The position numbers and the translations under genes were made by a program. Under the pieces are notes generated by a model. That model was not told the DNA's origin. It did no database searches and saw nothing but the letters and a program-made list of their open reading frames with translations. Shown one piece after another: positions 1 through 9,916 of a stretch of 64,000 nt of DNA. The DNA is from Gracilibacillus boraciitolerans JCM 21714 (GTDB taxonomy: Bacteria > Bacillota > Bacilli > Bacillales > Amphibacillaceae): NCBI RefSeq assembly GCF_000521485.1, contig NZ_BAVS01000002.1, positions 103,820 to 167,819 on the forward strand, in the 5' to 3' direction. Each line of letters starts with the position of its first letter. Within the stretch, counting starts at the first letter, position 1.

Positions 1-99
1 CGAGAAAAGGAATCTTATCATCCGTCAATCATTTCATGAAAAGGTAAATCAGTAGAGAATTTCTCCAGCAATAATATCACTACAGGTGGCAACTATTAA

Positions 100-350
100 A
101 AGTAAACTGAGACAAAAAGATACTTGTCATAATCGTTGTAGAGCAAATCAAGAGCGAAGGCGTCCGCTTTCACTCCTGTGGGAATGTTTTCTTTGAAGAT
201 CCACTTTTTCAAGCGATCTTTGCTTGGAAAAGTTAGCTGAGAAGAAAACCCCCACGGAAAGGGAAGCGGGCAGCCGGAGCGGCTGTTTATTAGTAAAAAT
301 CTTTCAAAATTGCCACAGGCATTATGTCGCATAATCTTTCTTATGTGTAT
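100..350 (+). repeat. Dispersed intergenic repeat, copy 1
   Basis: This GC-richer block contains modules that recur in the window: a GTTGTAGAGCAAATCA start, a CCGCTTTCACTCCTGTGGGA module, a GATCCACTTTTTCAAGCG module, and a CCACGGAAAGGGAAG module followed by a G+C-rich stem. Full or partial copies lie near 26.5, 39.6, 49.0 (inverted) and 49.2-49.6 kb. It can be translated into a 78-residue frame, but that frame simply follows the repeat and has no ribosome binding site. It lies downstream of the reverse-strand GH8 gene. Confidence 0.7.
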
Positions 351-372
351 GGATGAAAAGTATTAGATAGGT

Positions 373-1518
373 TTATTGTTGTGGCATCCATATTTTAAAA
401 TTACCGCTCAGTGCTAATAAACTAAAAAAGTACAGGCAATTATCATAGTATCTTCTTTTTCCTGTTCTAACAGGGGGGGTATTCCAAAATAAATCAACAC
501 ATTTCTTGGCGTTTTCCCCACTGGTAGACAACGACGCCATGGCATTTGTTGCAATGAGTCCAACAGGATGGAGGGCCTTTTCTTCAAATGGCTCACCATC
601 AATTTTATATCGACGATAATCAAGAGGATCTTTATCAGCAAAGAATGCTTGTAATTTTTCATTAACTACTACTGGACAGGCATTATCATGAAACCATTCG
701 TAATCTAATGCAATATTACAAGCAACCCGATAAGAATCACTGAAAAAATGGCCAAAGCCCCGTATGTGATTCGGAGTGCCATCATAAAATGCATATTCAG
801 GCGATAAACCTGTTATAGGATGAGCAGCTTTTGCGATATAATGTCTGCTAGCTTCTGCTGCTTCTTGCCAAAAAGTGCGGTCCTCTTCATAACTCCACAA
901 AGCAAAAAGTTCATAGAAATGTGGAAGATGATAAGATGGATCAGAAAATTCCACACTTGGAACAAACTTTATCAATTTATTGTCGGGATTCCACATTGGA
1001 TAGCCGTCATGTTTTTCTCCTTTGTGAATACATGTACGCAGTAAATCTTTTGCCTGTTTACTATATTGATAGATTCCTTCTCCATCCCCCCAACGATGCG
1101 ATGCAAAGAATAAGGCGAGAGCAAAATATTCTTCCCCATCCGGTGCAGGTCCATATGCATTCTTACTACCATCTGTTGCGCACGACCAAGCAAAATAACC
1201 GGCATTTTCTCCTTCATCCATATACATATATGTTATCGACCAATTCCATATACTATCGAAAATCTCTTTCTCATCCATCTGGACTGCCATCATCATTCCG
1301 TAAGACATTCCTTCGGTTCGCACATCATTGTTTCCTGTGTCTAGCATATATCCTAAATTATTACTAACAGAATAATAGATCTGTGTCTCGGGATAATCAG
1401 ATTGAAATAACATCTCCCAGGATTCTTTTAACTTAGTATCGAGTTCTTCGCGATCATAACCGTATTCTAAAAATAAATTCCGATAATTGTTACTGTGAAT
1501 TACTGACAATTTTTTCAT
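373..1518 (-). CDS. GH8 reducing-end xylose-releasing exo-oligoxylanase (Rex)
   Basis: This 381-residue protein matches, from memory, the intracellular Rex enzymes of Bacillus halodurans type. Rex removes xylose from the reducing end of xylo-oligosaccharides. Visible features are the RTEGMSYGMM motif carrying the likely catalytic acid Glu near residue 69, the HFFSDSYRVA motif carrying the likely catalytic base Asp near residue 262, and the C-terminal RYYDNCLY segment. There is no signal peptide, so it should act in the cytoplasm on imported oligosaccharides. The start follows a good AAAGGAGG site. The NTPPVRTG segment is encoded across seven C, and relatives have NTPV, so one proline is probably an artefact. 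It is divergent from the yesL-type operon. Confidence 0.9.
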   Translation of the reverse strand: MKKLSVIHSNNYRNLFLEYGYDREELDTKLKESWEMLFQSDYPETQIYYSVSNNLGYMLDTGNNDVRTEGMSYGMMMAVQMDEKEIFDSIWNWSITYMYMDEGENAGYFAWSCATDGSKNAYGPAPDGEEYFALALFFASHRWGDGEGIYQYSKQAKDLLRTCIHKGEKHDGYPMWNPDNKLIKFVPSVEFSDPSYHLPHFYELFALWSYEEDRTFWQEAAEASRHYIAKAAHPITGLSPEYAFYDGTPNHIRGFGHFFSDSYRVACNIALDYEWFHDNACPVVVNEKLQAFFADKDPLDYRRYKIDGEPFEEKALHPVGLIATNAMASLSTSGENAKKCVDLFWNTPPVRTGKRRYYDNCLYFFSLLALSGNFKIWMPQQ

Positions 1519-1697
1519 GAATATCCTCCTTTAGGTTCTCAAATTAGATCTGTGATGATATAATAAATACTATCAATTTACCTCAAACTCAAAAGAATAA
1601 GAATTAATACGAAAATATCTTTCTTTCTTTTCAAAATATAATATAATATATAAAGTATGTTCAATGAATAAACAAAGTATATTTTTTTCTTTAAAAA

Positions 1698-1711
1698 ATA
1701 AAGCGTTTACA
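1698..1711 (+). promoter_or_regulatory. Candidate cre (CcpA) site
   Basis: The 14-mer ATAAAGCGTTTACA matches 12 of 14 positions of the cre consensus TGWAARCGYTWNCW. It ends about 20 bases before the ATG of the DUF624 gene, a position suited to catabolite repression. Found by eye only. Confidence 0.5.
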
Positions 1712-1731
1712 AAAAAGGAGTGTACATTTTG

Positions 1732-2412
1732 ATGAAATCATTAAATACAAATGGTTTTTATAGATTTTTAGAATGGTTAATGTGGATTATGTATCTTAAT
1801 TTACTCTGGATTATTTCTTCTTTACTCGGATTAATTGTTTTCGGTATTTTTCCAGCGACAATGGCACTAATCTCAACCATAAGAGAATGGCATGTAAACG
1901 AAGAGATATCTTTCCATAAATCCTATGCGAAAGCCTATAAGCAATATTTTATTAAATCCAATTTAATGGGATTTCTATTTTTAGTAGTGGGATATATACT
2001 TTTTGTTGATTTACAATGGATAATACAGAATACCAGTACCTTCCAATTTCTATTTTTAACTGTATTTATTGTTTTAGCCTTCATTTATATAATTACGTTA
2101 TTATACACATTTCCGATCATGGCACATTTTAATTTAAAAATTAGTCATGCTATCAAGCATGCCATTATTATTGGTGTTTTTAGCCCGCTAGTAACCTTTA
2201 TTATGGGCACAATATTAATTCTGCTTCAATACTTATGGAGGTTTATTCCAGGACTTTTACCGGTAATAGGTGTTAGTTTAACTTTTTATATTATAACAAG
2301 ATTCTCAATTATAGCGTTTGAACGATTTGAAGTGAAGCAAAAAAAACTGTTAGAAAAAGAAAACAATCCTATTATGAAAGGGGGAACAAGGACATGTATA
2401 AGGTTTATCTAG
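1732..2412 (+). CDS. yesL: DUF624 (YesL-type) membrane protein
   Basis: A small integral membrane protein of about 226 residues from the YesL/DUF624 family, with four to five hydrophobic segments and the typical FGIFPATMALISTIREW segment after the first two helices. Its function is unknown; family members sit beside YesM/YesN sensors and sugar importers. I chose the ATG at 1732 because AAAGGAG lies about 11 bases upstream; an in-frame GTG at 1720 overlaps that site. The 3' end overlaps the response-regulator start. The run of five G near 2380 may be one too long; with four G the protein would end MKGEQGHV at about 2400. Three more DUF624 genes occur in this window. Confidence 0.85.
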   Translation: MKSLNTNGFYRFLEWLMWIMYLNLLWIISSLLGLIVFGIFPATMALISTIREWHVNEEISFHKSYAKAYKQYFIKSNLMGFLFLVVGYILFVDLQWIIQNTSTFQFLFLTVFIVLAFIYIITLLYTFPIMAHFNLKISHAIKHAIIIGVFSPLVTFIMGTILILLQYLWRFIPGLLPVIGVSLTFYIITRFSIIAFERFEVKQKKLLEKENNPIMKGGTRTCIRFI

Positions 2413-3941
2413 TGGATGACGATGTTTTTGTTAGAAAGGGGGATTAAGACATTAATAGATTGGGAAACTTATGGATTTTCTATTTGTGGTGAAGCAGATA
2501 ATGGTGAAGATGCCTTGGCAGATATCCAACAGCTAAAACCTGAACTTGTATTAACCGATATTAGAATGCCTGTTCTCGATGGCTTAGATCTCATTAAATA
2601 TACAAAAGAGTCATTGACGGATTCACCTTATTTTATTGTGATTAGTGGTTATACCGACTTTAAGTATGCACAGCGCGCTTTAAGATATGGTGTAAAAGAT
2701 TTTATTCTAAAACCTGTCGATCAAGAAGAAATTCATCAAACTTTAGATAGAGTAGCAACTACTATCAGAAGGGACTATGAATCCAGACATCTTCAAGATA
2801 AAATGGAAGTAATGACGGAAGTAAAGAAGATATTATTTGATGAATCGTGCAAAAGTAACAAAGATCTTCTGCATCCATTTTTTTAGGTGAGACGTATACG
2901 TTTTTAAAAATCGAAATTAATAGTATGCAGAACGATTGTCAAAGTTGTTTTGCAATTATTGAGAGTGCTTTATTGACTTTAGAAGGGCAAGAACATTATG
3001 TGTGGTTTGAAGATAATGTAAATTGCTTTGGACTAGTAATAAATGATCTTTTCTTAAGAGCTAACAATGTGACATTTGAACAATTTCTAACTGAACAATA
3101 TAAAATTTTGAGTGCAAAGTTAGATTTTGATATTAACATCTATAGTGGTATTACAGTGAAAAGGATACATGAATTATCCACATCATATAAAGCAGCTAAA
3201 AAATGTGTGCAATTTAAATACCTATTAAATAAGCAGATTATTACTTATGAAATGATTAAGGATAAGGATGTATATTTTATTGAACTTGATCAGTCCTATT
3301 ACGATGATATGCTTGATTTTATGGAGGAAAATAATCAAAAGAAAATTGAAGAACACTTAGCTAAAATGATAGAGACATCTACAGAAATGAACTTTGCTAA
3401 GGATGCTTTACGCACGGTTGTTAACCGATTAAACCATAAAATATTAAAATCAATAAAAGAAGTGGAAGGGAATGAGCAAGAGATTTCTACTATTAAAGAA
3501 ATGCTGGAGTGGGAAGAATACTCATTGACACTAAATCAATTAAAAGGGTTGTGGTTGCAATTTATAAAAGAGGCCACTCTCTTATTAACACGTTTAAATC
3601 AAAACAATATGAAGGGTACTATATATCGAATAAAAAAGTACATCCATTCCCATTTTGACAAGCCAATTACTTTGAAATCAATTGCTAATACATTTTATAT
3701 GAATCCCGTCTATATGGGACAACTGTTTAAAAAAACTTATGGTATTTATTTTAAGGATTATATACTTAACGTGAGAATAGAAGAGGCAAAAAAATTGTTA
3801 AGAAAAACAGATCTGAAAGTTTATGAAATAGCAGAAAAGGTAGGATTCACGAATCCAGACTATTTTGTTACACAGTTTGAAAAAAATGTAGGTACCACGC
3901 CTTCCCAATACCGGAAAAAATTGATGGAACAGATAAGTTAG
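2394..3941 (+). CDS. yesN: YesN-type AraC response regulator (frameshifted by indels)
   Basis: Cytoplasmic response regulator of about 515 residues. The N-terminal receiver domain starts MYKVYLVDDD and carries the phospho-acceptor Asp in LVLTDIRMPVLDG. A middle linker region follows, and the C-terminal AraC-type double helix-turn-helix includes NPVYMGQLFKKTYG and EKVGFTNPDYF. The open frame breaks twice: a G run near 2440 is one base too long, and a T run near 2885 is one too short. The first and last segments share a frame, so the two indels cancel. That fits sequencing error better than decay. It is the partner of the kinase that follows 10 bases downstream and probably activates the importer genes beyond it. 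Confidence 0.9.
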
Positions 3942-3951
3942 TAGGTTCTAT

Positions 3952-5706
3952 ATGGATAAATTTCATCTTAATAATATAAAGATAAAAAACAAATTACTAT
4001 TAATTTATATGTTCTCTGTTTTTTTACCTATTGTTTTAACAAATGTGATTTTTTACTATGTTACATCCGAAAATGTACGTAATCAAAAAATTCATGATAA
4101 TGAGCTTGCATTACGCCAAGTGACAAATAGCTTTAAACAAGGTGTAGAAGATGCTGTAGGGATCGCCTCAGTGCTATACTCGGATGCATTTGTATATCAA
4201 TTTCTAGATAAAAACTATGAATCTCCATTGGATTTCATTCTAGCTTATAATAGTCAATTTCGAGATATTAATAAATTTACACCAATTTATTCCTCTATTC
4301 GTTCTATAAATTTATTTACAGATAATCCAACTGTTATTAAAGCAGGTGGTATATATGATATTAATGAGGACGTTATCAACTCACATTGGTATCAATCTAC
4401 AATTGAAACAAGAAAAAAATATCCGGTAGTTACTAGGCGAATAGAAGACGATGTTTTATTAGATCAATTTGTAGTCGTAAGAGCGCTTGATTCAAGTGAA
4501 TCAGTGACAAATGAGAAAGTGATTATGATTAATCTTAATGAGCGTTTTATTCATCAAATATTCTCAAATGAAACATTTGAAGGTGAAATATTTTTACTTA
4601 ATGAAAATAATACAATCGAATTTTCCACTGATGAATCAGTGCCATGGTCTGCGAAATATCTTTCTTTTAATGCAATTGATATACCAGACAATGCCATAAT
4701 ATTAGAAGAATCATATCAAATGCAATATATGTCCAACTGGAAATTAGTTGGGGGGGTAATTCCTGAAGATAAATTATTGACTGAAGTAAGAAAGTCTATT
4801 CCATCAATTTTATACTTAGCATTGTGGAATTTCGTAATACCGACCTTATTTATCATTTATCTTGCAGGTAATATTCACTTTCGATTGAATACTATTGTCA
4901 AAAAAATGAGAAAAGTGAAAAATCAAAACTTTGAACTTATTGAAGGAAAGCTATATAAAGATGAAATTGGAGTATTAACAACTGAATTTAATCGTATGTC
5001 AAAAAAAATTAAAGATCTTATTAATGATGTATATGTCGTAAAGATTCAAAAAAAGGATTTAGAAATTCAAAAGAAAGAGACGCAATTAAAAGCATTACAA
5101 AGTCAAATAAACCCACATTTCTTATTTAATGTATTGGAAACTTTAAGAATGAGAAGTCTTTTAAAAGAAGAGATTGAGACTGCTGATATTATCCAAAATA
5201 TGGCGAAGTTGCTAAGGAATTCCATAACGTGGAATAAAGATTTTGTTACTGTAAAAGAAGAAGTACAATTAATTAAAGCTTTCCTTGAAATTCAAAAATA
5301 CCGCTTTGATGAAAAAATACAATATGAGATATATTTATCAAAACTAGCAGAAGATAGCTTAATACCAAATATGATAATTATTCCATTTATTGAAAATGCT
5401 AGTATTCATGGAATTGAGCCACTAAAGGCAAATGGTAAAATTAATGTGTATATTGATCGGAATGACGAACAATTGGAATGTATTATTGAAGATAATGGTG
5501 TAGGAATATCAGACAAGAAATATCAGGAGATTATGCGATCATTAGGCGAAGATGAGATAGTTGGAGAAAGTATAGGAATAAGTAATGTCTATCAGCGACT
5601 AAAAATGTATTATGATGAAAATTTTGTATTAGAAATTCAAACAAATAAAAAGAAAGGAATTACAGTATATTTAAGGATCCCATTAAATATTGAAACTGAA
5701 ATGTAG
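3952..5706 (+). CDS. yesM: YesM-type sensor histidine kinase
   Basis: An intact 584-residue membrane kinase. One transmembrane helix near residues 14-36 and a second near 284-304 flank an extracellular sensing region of about 245 residues. A HAMP linker follows, then the His_kinase motif SQINPHFLFNVLETLRMRS with the phospho-accepting His, and a GHKL ATPase domain with IPFIENASIHGIEP (N box) and EDNGVGIS (G1 box). Kinases of this family sense extracellular sugars directly or through a binding protein, and phosphorylate a YesN-type regulator. The start ATG at 3952 has only a weak upstream site, suggesting translational coupling to the regulator that ends at 3941. Two hairpins follow the stop. 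Confidence 0.93.
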   Translation: MDKFHLNNIKIKNKLLLIYMFSVFLPIVLTNVIFYYVTSENVRNQKIHDNELALRQVTNSFKQGVEDAVGIASVLYSDAFVYQFLDKNYESPLDFILAYNSQFRDINKFTPIYSSIRSINLFTDNPTVIKAGGIYDINEDVINSHWYQSTIETRKKYPVVTRRIEDDVLLDQFVVVRALDSSESVTNEKVIMINLNERFIHQIFSNETFEGEIFLLNENNTIEFSTDESVPWSAKYLSFNAIDIPDNAIILEESYQMQYMSNWKLVGGVIPEDKLLTEVRKSIPSILYLALWNFVIPTLFIIYLAGNIHFRLNTIVKKMRKVKNQNFELIEGKLYKDEIGVLTTEFNRMSKKIKDLINDVYVVKIQKKDLEIQKKETQLKALQSQINPHFLFNVLETLRMRSLLKEEIETADIIQNMAKLLRNSITWNKDFVTVKEEVQLIKAFLEIQKYRFDEKIQYEIYLSKLAEDSLIPNMIIIPFIENASIHGIEPLKANGKINVYIDRNDEQLECIIEDNGVGISDKKYQEIMRSLGEDEIVGESIGISNVYQRLKMYYDENFVLEIQTNKKKGITVYLRIPLNIETEM

Positions 5707-5731
5707 TCTGCGTTTGGACTACATTTCTTTT
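5700..5731 (+). terminator. Terminator-like hairpin after yesM
   Basis: ATGTAGTC and GACTACAT pair around an 8-base loop and are followed by TTCTTTT. The left arm overlaps the yesM stop codon. Confidence 0.6.
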
Positions 5732-5770
5732 GTGCGACTATAATATATACCGATGAAAGTCGCACTTTAT
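5732..5770 (+). terminator. Second terminator hairpin after yesM
   Basis: GTGCGACT (5732-5739) pairs with AGTCGCAC (5758-5765), followed by TTTATTTTT. With the preceding hairpin it should separate the sensory operon from the binding-protein gene, which probably has its own promoter between 5770 and 5890. Confidence 0.6.
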
Positions 5771-5893
5771 TTTTCAAAGTATCATCTAAACTTTAGAGGG
5801 TAACAATTAGAACAAATTGAAGTTAAAATGAAAGTGCTTACAAAACAAGGCATCTTGAAGAAATTTAAAAATGGAAGGGGGGGAATTAGGGTT

Positions 5894-7620
5894 ATGTTAG
5901 GGAAAAAGAAATTATGGTTCATTAGTTTATTTGTTTTATTTCTACTTTTGCTGACAGCATGCAGCAATGATAGCGAGACAGGAAGTAATGATTCCGAAAG
6001 TGGCAACAATGATTCGAATGAAGAATCAGCGGGAGAAGATGATGGGGAAATTTATACATTTGATTTTTTTGATGGGTCAGGACCTGGAGAAGACATTAAT
6101 ACTTCTGAAACAACTTTAGGTAAGATGTTTGAAGAAGAAACAAACGTTAATTTTGACATCGAACATATCGTAGGTGATGTAAATCAAAAAATTGGAACAA
6201 TGATTGCAAGTGGAGAGTATCCGGAATTATTAAATGCAGAACAATCAACCGATGCAGTAATAGACGCGGGAGGTTTATCGCTTTAAACGATCTGTTAGAA
6301 GAACATGCACCAAATATTATGGAAATGTATGGTCCTTATTTAGAATTAATGAAACGGGATGATGGAAATATTTATATTATACCTTCAGGTGCATCACATG
6401 GTTTTGTTAAACCAGCAAATCTTGAGCAAGGTGGATGGTGGATTAAGCGAGATGTTTTACGCGAATTAGATTATCCACAACCAAAAACTTTAGATGATTA
6501 TTTCGATATCATTGAAGAATATACAGTAGCTAATCCTCAAATTGATGGGGGGGCAAATACAATCGGGTTTACTGCGTTAACGCATGATTGGAGATTCTTT
6601 GCACTATCTAATCAACCCAACCACTTAGCAGGTTATCCAAATGATGGTGGTGTTATGGTGGATCTGGAAACCTTGGATGTAAATGTGTATGGAAACAAAC
6701 CTGAAACAGAGCGTTGGTTAAAGAAATTAAATGAAGTAAATGCTGCTGGATTATTTGACCAAGAAGCATTTACACAAAATTATGATGAATATTTAGCGAA
6801 GATTACTTCTGGTCGTGTCGTAGGTTTCTTTGATTATCGTTGGCAGGTAGGTCAAGCACTGGACACACTTTATCAAGATGAAAATTTTTATAATGACTAC
6901 ATGGCATTTCCGGTTGTGTTTGAAGAAGGTATCAAAGATCAATATTTAGATCCGGTTGGTTTCGCAGCTTCTCCAGGTATGGGTATAACTGCAGGTACTT
7001 CAGAAGAAGATCAAGTACGAATTATTAAATATTTAGACCATATTGCTAAAGAAGAAACGCAAAAACTTATTACTTGGGGGGGTATTGAAGGTGAAACGTA
7101 TGAGGTAGAGGATGATGGTCGTTATTATCGTACAGAAGAACAAATAGTCGAAACTAGAAATACTGAATTCAGAGATGAATTTGGATTTAGTTACTTTGAG
7201 TGGGGATGGCCAAGAATGAATGGTTTATATGCAGATGGAAATGCAGTTGAACCGCCAAAGCAACCTGAAGTAGCAACAATGATGTATGACGAAGGAGATA
7301 AGGAATTCTTAGAAGCATATGGAATAGAAACCTTTACAGAATTATTCTCAGAGCCGGATGAAAGACCATGGTTCCCTGCATGGGACACACCTATTGAAAC
7401 GGGTACACCTGCACAATTATATGAACAGCAACTTGATGATTTAATGAAACGTAAATATCCAGAGATTATTTTTGCTGATCCTGGTGAGTTCGACACGCTA
7501 TGGGAAGCTTATTTAGGTGAATTTGAAGGTCTTCCATATGAAGAATACGAACAAGTTATTCAGGAATCAGTAGAACGTAAAGTAGAAATTGCAGAAAAGT
7601 CCGCTGAGGCTGCTGAATAA
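5894..7620 (+). CDS. LplA-type extracellular oligosaccharide-binding lipoprotein (one frameshift)
   Basis: Lipid-anchored binding protein of about 575 residues. The signal peptide ends in the lipobox LLTAC, followed by an acidic Ser/Asn-rich linker and a large family-1 solute-binding fold with an acidic C-terminus. This long subtype pairs with LplB/YtcP-type permeases and is common in aldouronate or rhamnogalacturonan operons. I chose ATG 5894 because it follows a G-rich binding site at 5873-5883 and puts the signal peptide at the N-terminus. One A is missing near 6275, splitting the frame in two. Three in-frame seven-base G runs (near 6547, 7076 and in the binding site) look too long. The adjacent yesM/yesN probably control it. 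Confidence 0.9.
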
Positions 7621-7628
7621 TAAATAGA

Positions 7629-7659
7629 GGAAGGCTGATTCCAAAGCCTTCCGCTTTTT
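7629..7659 (+). terminator. Terminator/attenuator after the binding-protein gene
   Basis: GGAAGGCT (7629-7636) pairs with AGCCTTCC (7645-7652), followed by GCTTTTTA. It sits between the binding-protein gene and its permeases, and would make the lipoprotein mRNA more abundant than the permease mRNA. Confidence 0.75.
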
Positions 7660-7684
7660 AAACAAATTACAGATTTGTTGTTTT

Positions 7685-7722
7685 CGGACCATTAGGTAAG
7701 CTTCATTTTGCCTAATGGTCCG
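7685..7722. repeat. Perfect 12-bp inverted repeat before the permease genes
   Basis: CGGACCATTAGG (7685-7696) and CCTAATGGTCCG (7711-7722) are perfect complements around a 14-base loop. No T run follows, so it looks more like an RNA-processing or stabilising stem-loop, or a protein-binding site, than a terminator. Confidence 0.65.
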
Positions 7723-7759
7723 AGACAATAAAGATAATACAGATAAGGGGGGAATATCT

Positions 7760-8734
7760 ATGGCAGGCCAAACTAATGCATTAAAATCAACTTCCTTAAC
7801 AGATGCTGAACCAAAAGGAATAAAAGGTTTTTTGAAAAGATGTAAGCAGCAACAAGCTTTATTGTGGATGACAGTCCCATTTGTTATCTGGGTATTTATT
7901 TTTAAATATTTGCCGGTTTGGGGTTGGTCAATGGCCTTTCAGCAATATAAACCAGCCCTAAGTTTTACAGAGCAGGAATGGGTGGGATTTAAGCACTTTA
8001 TATTTTTATTTACAGATGATCGATTTTTAGGAGTACTTCGTAACACTTTGGCACAAAGTTTAATAAACTTAGTGTTGGGTTTTGTGACAGCGATAACTCT
8101 AGCAGTTTTGATTAATGAACTATCTAATATGAAATTTAAAAGAGTAGTACAAACCATCAGTTACTTACCTCATTTTCTATCATGGGTTGTTGCTGCTGCC
8201 TTAGTATCATCTGTGCTTTCAATAGAAGGTATAGTAAATGATACATTAACTAGTTTAGGCTTAATTGATAAAGAAATATTATGGTTAGGTGTTGGGGGGG
8301 AATATTTTTGGGGGGGTATATTAGGTGTTGCTGAAACGTGGAAAAATGTTGGATGGAACGCCATTATTTATTTAGCAGCTATTTCAATGATTGATCAAGA
8401 ACAGTACGAAGCAGCTAAAATCGATGGTGCTTCAAGGATACAACGGATTTTACATATCACTATACCAGGAATGAAGTCAGTAATAATTGTTTTATTAATT
8501 ATGAATATTGGCTATATATTAGAAGCTGGTTTTGAACCACAGTATTTACTTGGGAATGGGCAAAACGTTGAATACTCAGAAAATATTGACGTTTTTGTAA
8601 TTAAATATGGTATTTCAATGTTTAATTTCTCATTAGCAACAGCAGCAGGAATGTTTAAAACCGTAATAAGCTTCATATTCTTAATTGCGGCGAATTCATT
8701 ATCTAAGAAAATGGGCCAAGGCGGACTTTACTAG
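7760..8734 (+). CDS. LplB-type sugar ABC transporter permease
   Basis: Inner-membrane permease of about 324 residues with about six transmembrane helices and the EAA loop EQYEAAKIDGASRIQRILHI that contacts the ATPase. I chose ATG 7760 because AAGGGGGGA lies just upstream; an earlier in-frame GTG lies inside the hairpin arm. Two G runs of seven near 8296 and 8310 encode GGEYFWGG, where relatives have one Gly at each site. No ATPase is encoded here; these importers normally share an MsmX-type ATPase. It forms one unit with the permease gene that starts 12 bases downstream. Confidence 0.9.
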   Translation: MAGQTNALKSTSLTDAEPKGIKGFLKRCKQQQALLWMTVPFVIWVFIFKYLPVWGWSMAFQQYKPALSFTEQEWVGFKHFIFLFTDDRFLGVLRNTLAQSLINLVLGFVTAITLAVLINELSNMKFKRVVQTISYLPHFLSWVVAAALVSSVLSIEGIVNDTLTSLGLIDKEILWLGVGGEYFWGGILGVAETWKNVGWNAIIYLAAISMIDQEQYEAAKIDGASRIQRILHITIPGMKSVIIVLLIMNIGYILEAGFEPQYLLGNGQNVEYSENIDVFVIKYGISMFNFSLATAAGMFKTVISFIFLIAANSLSKKMGQGGLY

Positions 8735-8746
8735 GGGGTATGTAAA

Positions 8747-9664
8747 ATGTTTAAACGTAAAAGTGCAGGATTCTTAAGAACAAAGGAAGATATTGTTTTT
8801 GATACATGTAATATTTTTTTATGATTATATTATGTATATTTATGCTGTATCCTTTTTTAAATCAGTTAGCAATATCGTTAAATGAAGCGACAGATTCGGT
8901 GAAAGGATCCATTTATTTATGGCCCAGAGAGTTTACTTGGGGGTAACTATGAGCATGTATTTGATAAAGCGGCGATTTATCAGGCTATTTTCATTTCTGT
9001 GTTACGGACAATAATTGGTGCGGGTGTAGGACTTTTTTGTACAGCAATGGTTGCATATGCAATTGCGCAACCCAATTTTATGTTCAAACGATCGATAACG
9101 ATTATCTTCATTATGACCATGTATTTTAATGGTGGATTAATTCCTACTTTTTTATTAATGAGAGACCTGCAGCTAATCGGTTCTTTTTGGGTATATATTT
9201 TGCCAACATTAATTAGTGCTTTTAATTTAATTATTATGAGGTCATTTATCGAGGGATTACCAACTAGTATCTTTGAATCTGCTCGAATCGACGGAGCAGG
9301 TGATTTTAGAATATTTTTCAAAATCGTTTTACCTTTATCATTGCCAGTATTAGCTACAGTAGCTTTGTTTGTAGCAGTATTTCAATGGAACCAATGGTTT
9401 GATGTGTTTTTATACAATTCAAGTCAAGAGCATTTAACGACACTACAATATGAATTGATGAAAATTTTGCAAAATTCAAGCACTACTTCAAGTGGTGATA
9501 TGGCTTCAGCTTTTGCCAACTCTGCAGATAGCGGGAGCAATATGGTCACACCGAAATCGATTCAAGCTACCATGACAATTGTAGCTAGTTTACCAATTAT
9601 TATGGTTTATCCATTCTTACAACGCTATTTTGTAAAAGGGATGACACTTGGAGCGGTGAAATAG
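8747..9664 (+). CDS. LplC/YtcP-type sugar ABC transporter permease (two frameshifts)
   Basis: The second permease subunit, about 305 residues after correction. The N-terminus MFKRKSAGFLRTKED follows the AGGGGG site at 8733-8737. A T run near 8820 is one base short, and the G run near 8940 is one too long (TGG GGT AAC expected, giving the FTWGNYEHVF segment). The long open segment from about 8999 holds the ESARIDGAGDFRIFFKIVLP EAA loop and ends in KGMTLGAVK, the usual C-terminus of this family. It works with the LplB-type subunit and the upstream lipoprotein to import oligosaccharides. Confidence 0.85.
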
Positions 9665-9680
9665 AAAAGGGAAATACAAT

Positions 9681-9916
9681 ATGATAGACAATACTAGTCT
9701 ATATAAAAAGTACGAAAAAGACTTTAAAATAGGTGCAGCTATCAATTATAAAACAATGTATTCAGCTGAAAAGCTATACATAAACATTTTAATAGTCTAA
9801 CAGCTGAGAATGAAATGAAATTTGAGAACCTCCACCCTGCTGAGGAGAAATACATGTTTAAAATTAGTGATGAAATGGTAGACTTTGCTGAGAAGCATGA
9901 TAAAGCTATGCATGGA
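9681..9916 (+). pseudogene. GH10 endo-xylanase, N-terminal fragment only
   Basis: ATG 9681, after an AAAAGGGA site, starts a reading frame that resembles the N-terminus of intracellular GH10 xylanases (XynA2 type), with FKIGAAIN and, after restoring one missing base near 9779, NSLTAENEMKFENLHPAEE. Homology stops after about 78 residues, at KAMHG, just before the HTLVWHNQ motif expected in the family. Both catalytic Glu residues and three quarters of the barrel are absent. From there the DNA encodes part of a different protein. A GH10 gene right after an LplABC importer is the standard order in aldouronate-utilisation clusters, so an intact gene probably stood here. Confidence 0.75.

Noticed and set aside
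96..332. A 78-codon open frame on the reverse strand
   Set aside because: It coincides with the dispersed repeat, a similar frame appears in the copy at 49.3-49.5 kb, and there is no ribosome binding site. It reflects the repeat, not a gene.
7715..7760. An earlier GTG start for the LplB-type permease
   Set aside because: It lies inside the arm of a 12-bp hairpin, lacks a binding site, and adds residues not typical of the family. ATG 7760 has a good site.
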